Both the position numbers and the translations under genes were made by a program. From Congeria kusceri (taxonomy: Eukaryota; Mollusca; Bivalvia; Myida; Dreissenidae), in the NCBI GenBank assembly GCA_027627225.1, contig CM051029.1, positions 74,117,578 through 74,181,577 on the forward strand: DNA of 64,000 nucleotides, in the 5' to 3' direction. The notes under the pieces are model-generated. The model was given only the letters and a program-made list of their open reading frames with translations, did no database searches and was not told the origin of the DNA. Positions 58,611-64,000 of this stretch are shown piece after piece; positions within the stretch are counted from its first letter, which is position 1; each line of letters starts with the position of its first letter.

Positions 58611-59869
58611 TTAACGTTTGATACGACATCTCGGTCAAATAATTAAATCCTAGATTCCTGAATGGTCCAACAAATTGTCAAACAAATCTCGTCGATGGGT
58701 CATTTACAGGGGCATATGGATTGTATTTCCCGTAAATATAGACACATATTCAAACAAAACATATTCCAATTTTTCTGGAAGATAGTCTTCTAATAGCAAT
58801 AATATGTTCATGACATTGTCAAGCAAACATGTATGCAAAGTCTAAAAATTATTTTGGGATACAAATTTCAGTATTTTTGATTCTACTAAAACTTCTTCTT
58901 TGCCTGCGCGTTCGAACGTGTCATCGATTATCACTGTCTAGTGTTGATGGACAAAATGGTTTTAAACTGTGTTTCACTTTAACAAAGTATGTGCTATCCC
59001 AGTCTATACGATTATCCAATGGACCACGGACCGAGTCCACCAAAGTTTTGTTTGGTCCAGCAAAATTTATATTAAGTAAACTCGACCGACGGTCCATCAA
59101 TTTATTATCTTTTGGCATTAAAAAATCATAATTAGAAAAAAAGAAAACAAACCTTTTTAACCTTTATACAGTCTAAACAACATGATTGTTTTTAATTATT
59201 TCTATCACAGATTGAATACAAAAGAGTGAAAGAAAACCTACAAACTATGGTCAACTTACTTGTAATCCGGTCCAGTCTTTTTAGCTAACTTAGACTGGAC
59301 TGACAGTCCAATGATTTCAAAATGTATTCGTGAAGAGTTCTATCCATGTGCTTGAACTACTCTTCTGGTGCGTTTCCGTCGCGTTAAAAATGTTGTGTTT
59401 TGTCCTACTAATCAATTGCTAGTGTCGTTAATACATTGGATTACAGACCGCAAAGAGACAGGCGAAATGTTATTGCAAATATTGTACACAGATGTATATT
59501 GGCAAAAAGGCTAGCAACAAAGTATTGTCTATAGCTGTTAATGTCTTCAACTGTTTACTTTCTGTTCAATATACTTAGAATTTGGTAATCCAATATTGAA
59601 AGGTTAATGTGTGTATGTATTTCAAAGATACATTATAGAAATACAAAAAAACACAGTTATGAACACATTTTATTAGTCAAACATAATGAAGTACATGTAC
59701 CTTAAGACTTCCACTTACGTTGTTAAAGAAAACGCAAACGTGATATTTACCTCCATCTGCAATATGTGCACTTAATGAATGTTGCAAGCTTATCAATGTT
59801 CTGCAAACTATTCAACCTAAAGATAACGCAAACATTCTAATTCTATCACTTCATGGCAAGCTAGCTGGA
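58611..59869. other. Gene-free stretch upstream of a C4-like gene
   Basis: Includes a GGACCACGGACCGAGTCC / CGACCGACGGTCCATC segment (59020-59100) that is part of an inverted-repeat-like region with GGTCCAGTCTTTTTAGCTAAC / GACTGGACTGAC. No gene. Confidence 0.35.
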
Positions 59870-61222
59870 ATGCAGTCGATTAATCGGTATGCGTATATTT
59901 TTGGTTTGGCAGCTTTTCTATTCTATGGCTGCATGCCAGTTGAAACTTGTGAAGCTGGAAAACGTCTTGTTTTCGATGCGGGCGACCAGGCGGAGACGAT
60001 CCATATGCTGAAGTTCGAAATTGAAGAAATGAAGACGGAGATGTCACAACTATTATCCTATGTGGAGACACTGCAGTCTGTAGGAGTTGGAGGTATCATA
60101 ATTTAGTTGATAATCGGGGTATCAACTCGAATTTCAATGAGGCGCGTTTGCAATCCACTATTCGAATATAAATAACTAACTTATAATAGGTATGTAGTAA
60201 TTATATAAATTATAGGAAATAACATTTGGAATTTGCCATCAATTAAGAAGAATATTATTCGTAGAAAGTTTTAATAAATAAATGTTTATATCGGTTTGTG
60301 ATATAAACTGAATTTGTCATTTTTAATTGACGACTATTACGCTGTCTCAACTAAACGGACACCTTTGAAATGAACAGCAATTTTATACCATTGACAGGTT
60401 CTGTGTATACAAGATGGGGGCGATCGACCTGTCCACAGAATGGAACAGAACTAGTGTACACCGGTAGCGTCAATGTATTTTTGTTGTAAAATGAACATAT
60501 ATTGAGCGTTTTAATGTATTTCAATTTAACTAATATTCTAATTTTGCACACTAGAGTCTTTCAACAAATGCATAATATATTTAATTTTAACAATAATCCT
60601 CTCAATAACCTAAATATTCTCAAATGCAGGTTACACCGGAGGAAATATGTATGACACTAACGGAGCAGCGGACTATGTTTGCCTTTCGGAAGACCCTCTG
60701 TGGGGAAACTATGATGACCACGCTCAACCAGAAACACTGCAGGTCTATGGTACTGAATACCAATTTAACGAACAGTATTCTGATGGCGGAGCGAGTTTCT
60801 TTGGCATGAATCTTCGCGACCACGACGCCCCGTGTGCTGTCTGCAGATCCAGCCGTCCAACCACCGTGATGATTCCCGGCAGGAACCTGTGTTACCCGGG
60901 CTGGACGATGGAGTACTGGGGGTACTTGGTGTCTGGATATGATACACAAATTGCACCTTCTAACTACGTATGTCTTGACGCTAACGCAGAAGTGCAGAAT
61001 GGAGATGCAGCGAACGACAACGGAAAACTGATGTACTTAGTAGAGGCTGCATGCGGGTCCTTAAATGTCCGCCGTACGTTCAGAACCGAGAGATCACCTG
61101 CGTCGTGTGCACAAAATGAAAACATGTTTCGGTGCGTCTTGCAGAAAGCAATCAGAACGGAATATTGCTATAAGAAACAGATAATTGATATGTCAAAATC
61201 ATATTCAAGTCAACAGTTGTAA
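59870..61222 (+). CDS. Short-chain collagen C4-like secreted protein, frameshifted end (three exons)
   Basis: Exons 59870-60092, 60398-60463 (66 nt) and 60630-61222, all GT-AG and phase 1. Signal peptide (IFGLAAFLFYG), coiled coil at residues 40-70 (LKFEIEEMKTEM; LLSYVETLQS), exon 2 VYTRWGRSTCPQNG, exon 3 GAADYVCLSEDPLWGNY, HDAPCAVCRSSRP, NLCYPGWTMEYWGYLV, then CGSL. A missing A in the run at 61063-61065 (three A where the 27625 copy has four) shifts the frame: the last conserved block with three Cys is replaced by about 50 unrelated residues to 61222. Without it exon 3 would end at 61119, 490 nt. Recent pseudogene or base-call error. AATAAA at 61466. Confidence 0.8.
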
Positions 61223-61465
61223 GAGACTGTATTGCGTTGTTTTGTTTTCTTTCATTACAGCCAATCACCGCACACTGTTCCTCATGACATGACATGTCTG
61301 ATACACAAACACATGTTAATATTAACAGAAAAGTACCTACAATATACAAATTTCAGATTGTGTCCGATTAATCCATGTCGATATGTAACCAATGCATACG
61401 TTGAAATATTAAGCAAACTTTCAATAGAAACTTATTTCTCCGGCTACTATTCCAAATACTGACCT

Positions 61466-61471
61466 AATAAA
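61466..61471 (+). promoter_or_regulatory. Polyadenylation signal AATAAA
   Basis: Downstream of the C4-like gene; distance to the stop is about 245 bp, longer than for the other copies. Confidence 0.35.
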
Positions 61472-62541
61472 GCATTTGATTTCAAAACACTTGATGCAAG
61501 CGGGTTATTCTTTGTGAATATACTTTGTTTGGTTAACCGACAAAGCTAATTAATAAAAATTAACCCTCTACAAAATATTTCAGATGAACAGAAATGAACA
61601 GTCGTCCAAAACTACATATGTACTTTAAACGTTGAAGAAAACATTTATTTCAGTCACGCTGCCTTCAACCACAACTATCCGAGTAAATTATAGAAAATTG
61701 AAAAGGGATCTATATCACCGTTTTGAGGTATATATTGAACTCACTTAAATATGAATGTAATTTCATTGTATTATCCATCCAAAACTCAAAACAACTAAAT
61801 AAAGTATTCCAATTTTAGGAATTTAATTGAAAGCGCTCGCGTCCTGCTTCCAGCAACTTTTCGATCTGGTTTAATCAAAACCGATTTCACTACGTCATTT
61901 TCGTGTGTCATACTGACATAAGCTATTCAGATTTATAAACATTTTACATTCGCTTTTAGATAAAGGAGAGAAAGATATAGAGATATGTGGGTTTTTCGGG
62001 TAGTACGCATACATTCGAAAGAATTATTAGGTTCGAGATCCCTCTAGAATGTTTATAAGTTAAGCCTTTAATTAGTGTTTTTTTTTAAATTCAATTGAAT
62101 AGAAATCAAGTAAATACAATACACCGATTTTTAAGCAGTCCAGCAAGTGGTTTCAGTTAAGAATACTTTCTTTTTTCAATATAGCTATATATATTATTTA
62201 AGTGCAATTACAGTGCCGCTGTATCCTGCTCCTAAATGTCGTAGGGTGATAAGTGCAATTTTATAACTTAATTATTATTGTTAAATAAACCTACAAAATA
62301 CCTAATAATTATCATAGTTTAGTATAGTCTAGTAAATTGGGTAAGTTATCATTGGTAGTATGTTACCGTTGTTATAACGATTATAACACCGGTCGAATGC
62401 ACGAGCACGCCACTTTTATACATCAGCGATATTACGACAAGTGTGAATGTTTATTGCTCCTTTTACTTGCAGTTATAAATACCTATATTTTGCAGGTAAT
62501 TCATTCTATAATTGCTATTATTATTATATTTATTATCATTA
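61472..62541. other. Gene-free AT-rich stretch
   Basis: No gene or element recognised. Confidence 0.4.
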
Positions 62542-62545
62542 TTAT

Positions 62546-62598
<53 letters not shown>

Positions 62599-62600
62599 AT
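62542..62600. repeat. (AGT)n microsatellite
   Basis: About 17 consecutive AGT/TAG triplets. Confidence 0.95.
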
Positions 62601-63070
62601 AGTATATTAATTATTATGGGAACGCTCCTGGCTGGCGGGCTGGTTGGGCGGCGGGAAACCAGAGCATATATTTATATATCGAATAGTTTTGATACCTAAT
62701 CTCACCACACAGATCGAGGCTTTTCAGATGAATTTGATGCACAAATACCATGACACTACCTAATTAGATTTTCGATTTGTTTTTCTTTAGTTTGTGAATT
62801 TTTACCCCCAAAAAGCTCCTTTGACGGGCCTATCTTTGTGACAATTAAATTCGTGTTATAAATGATTTGATCTTGTGTTTTGGTTCATTGCATTTGCATT
62901 TCGATGTGTTTAAATTGTTAAAATTGTTATTAATGTTTATAATTTAAATGCTATCATCTATCATGTATCATCATAATCTGGAAGGGAAGTAAACAACTAC
63001 CCATTACAAGTGTGTTGCTTGTTAATTATATACGAATAGTTTTAATGAAACCAACAACGGCTGAGTAGGC
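62601..63070. other. Gene-free stretch
   Basis: No gene seen; AT-rich. Confidence 0.3.
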
Positions 63071-63256
63071 CGGCGACATAAACATCTCCCAGTACCAGAT
63101 TTCATTCCTCGCCAGTATCGGTATTACAACCTGACACAGAAGGCCGGCGACATAAACATCTCCCAGTACCAGATTTCATTCCTCGCCAGTATCGGTATTA
63201 CATGACATAAACATCTCCCAGTACCAGATTTCATTCCTCGCCAGTATCGGTATTAC
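63070..63256. repeat. Direct repeat, three copies of a 52-bp core
   Basis: GACATAAACATCTCCCAG and the following TTTCATTCCTCGCCAGTATC recur at 63075, 63149 and 63204. The first two units are about 74 bp apart, the last 55. Confidence 0.85.
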
Positions 63257-63589
63257 AACCTTACACAGATCAGTTCGGCCGCTAAATCGCTGAGCCCACA
63301 ATTCAAATTTAAATTATACGTTCTTGATATTGCATTGTTTAAGTTCAGCCCTTTGTTAATTTTACAGGTGCTGTCTTCCGAGTACAATGACAAAACTATA
63401 GACAGCAGTTGCCTGATATACCAACGTAGATCTATATCAGACATGTGTATGTCAGTCCGTACAGGGGTATATCAGTCATTGTTTTGATACAATGATACAT
63501 ACGTATATATAATTATGTTCTGTTTTAGTGTTACGACACATTTATGTGATTTCGCAATGTTCAAAGTATGAAGAACATGTCAGTGCACC

Positions 63590-63910
63590 ACCTATGAGAT
63601 CCACCATATACGTATTTCCACCTTGATTTTGGTAATTACACAAGTCGACCGAAGTATTGTTGTCTAGACACACAACGTTAGACGGGGATTATGCTTACTG
63701 TTGTCAGACACTACGTACGTCCACGCCTGTGTCTAGCCCGGGATAACACCAGTTTATGCCGGGAATCATCACTGTGGTATGGCGGCTGGATTTGCAGAGT
63801 GCACACGGGGTGTCGTCGGCGTATAGATTTTGATCGAATAACTTCGCGCCGCCATCATTTAAGTACAATATATTTGAGACGCTGGTAAAGTTGAACCTAA
63901 GCACTAACAA
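63590..63910 (-). pseudogene. C4-like gene, decayed terminal-exon fragment at the window edge
   Basis: Minus strand 63910-63704 reads DGGAKLFDQNL, DDTPCALCKSSR, TTVMIPG and CYPG, then breaks down; a shifted frame goes on with PSNVVCLDNN. The final CGSLKCPP block is unrecognisable. Exons 1 and 2 would lie to the right of the window. Confidence 0.7.
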
Positions 63911-64000
63911 AACTGAAAATCATACTCCCTTACACTTAAATGCATTAAAAAAATTTCTACAGTTAGAACAAAAAAACGTTTTGGAAAATTACTGCCCAAA

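Noticed and set aside
60351..60551. Minus-strand frame across exon 2 of the C4-like gene
   Set aside because: Shadow of the coding exon on the other strand; the splice-bordered + exon explains the sequence.
62337..62699. 120-codon frame with a poly-Ser run
   Set aside because: The Ser run is the AGT microsatellite and the rest has no recognisable feature.

Overview
The window is eukaryotic, AT-rich and repeat-laden, and fits a marine or freshwater bivalve mollusc. Evidence: GT-AG introns, many small terminal-inverted-repeat elements, bivalve-type tandem repeats (about 141, 165, 170 and 180 bp units ending in GGAC-rich runs), and a spreading family of small secreted proteins that databases of bivalve genomes name 'short-chain collagen C4-like'. 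A palindromic repeat at about 29.7 kb (GTGTCGTCC / GGCTAATC motifs) resembles one I associate with dreissenid mussels, so a heterodont such as Dreissena is my best guess; this is inference.

Host genes. The recurring gene is the C4-like family: eleven copies or fragments on both strands. Two are intact three-exon genes (27625-29056 +, 43865-44974 -), one is intact but for a single-base deletion near its 3' end (59870-61222 +), and the rest are pseudogenes or pieces (about 970, 1215, 1361, 2064-3170, 6380-6920, 36810-37110, 40146-41163, 63590-63910). The architecture is rigid: a signal-peptide/coiled-coil exon, a 66-nt second exon and a terminal exon of 491 nt, all with phase-1 introns. Cadherin-like exons at 53240-54906 and perhaps 45840-46040, a small secreted Cys-rich ORF (17443) and a Thr-rich exon (20541) are the other host candidates.

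Mobile DNA. 1-960 is the 3' part of a non-LTR retrotransposon. 7427-9281 is a decayed DDE transposase with a SWIM-like tail. 9553-16165 is a compact, virus-like block: a decayed Polinton/Maverick (adintovirus-type) element with integrase, minor capsid protein, basic repeat protein, double-jelly-roll major capsid protein and adenain-like protease on +, and the N-terminal part of protein-primed DNA polymerase B, a coiled-coil ORF and a PC4-like gene on -. Every recognisable core gene is broken. A second cluster (22397-24166) with a coiled-coil ORF and another PC4-like gene may be a displaced arm of the same or a related element. A pogo/Tigger transposase with a C-terminal PHD finger (17985-20322) lies between them. 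Small TIR elements include a hAT-type copy with a perfect 8-bp target duplication (4961-5782), a TA-flanked element (26339-27328) and a TTAA-flanked one (3446-3791).

The stretch 30440-36720 is almost wholly diverged tandem repeats; 24.2-26.1, 37-40, 41.4-43.8, 46-52 and 55-59.8 kb are mostly gene-poor AT-rich DNA with scattered repeats.
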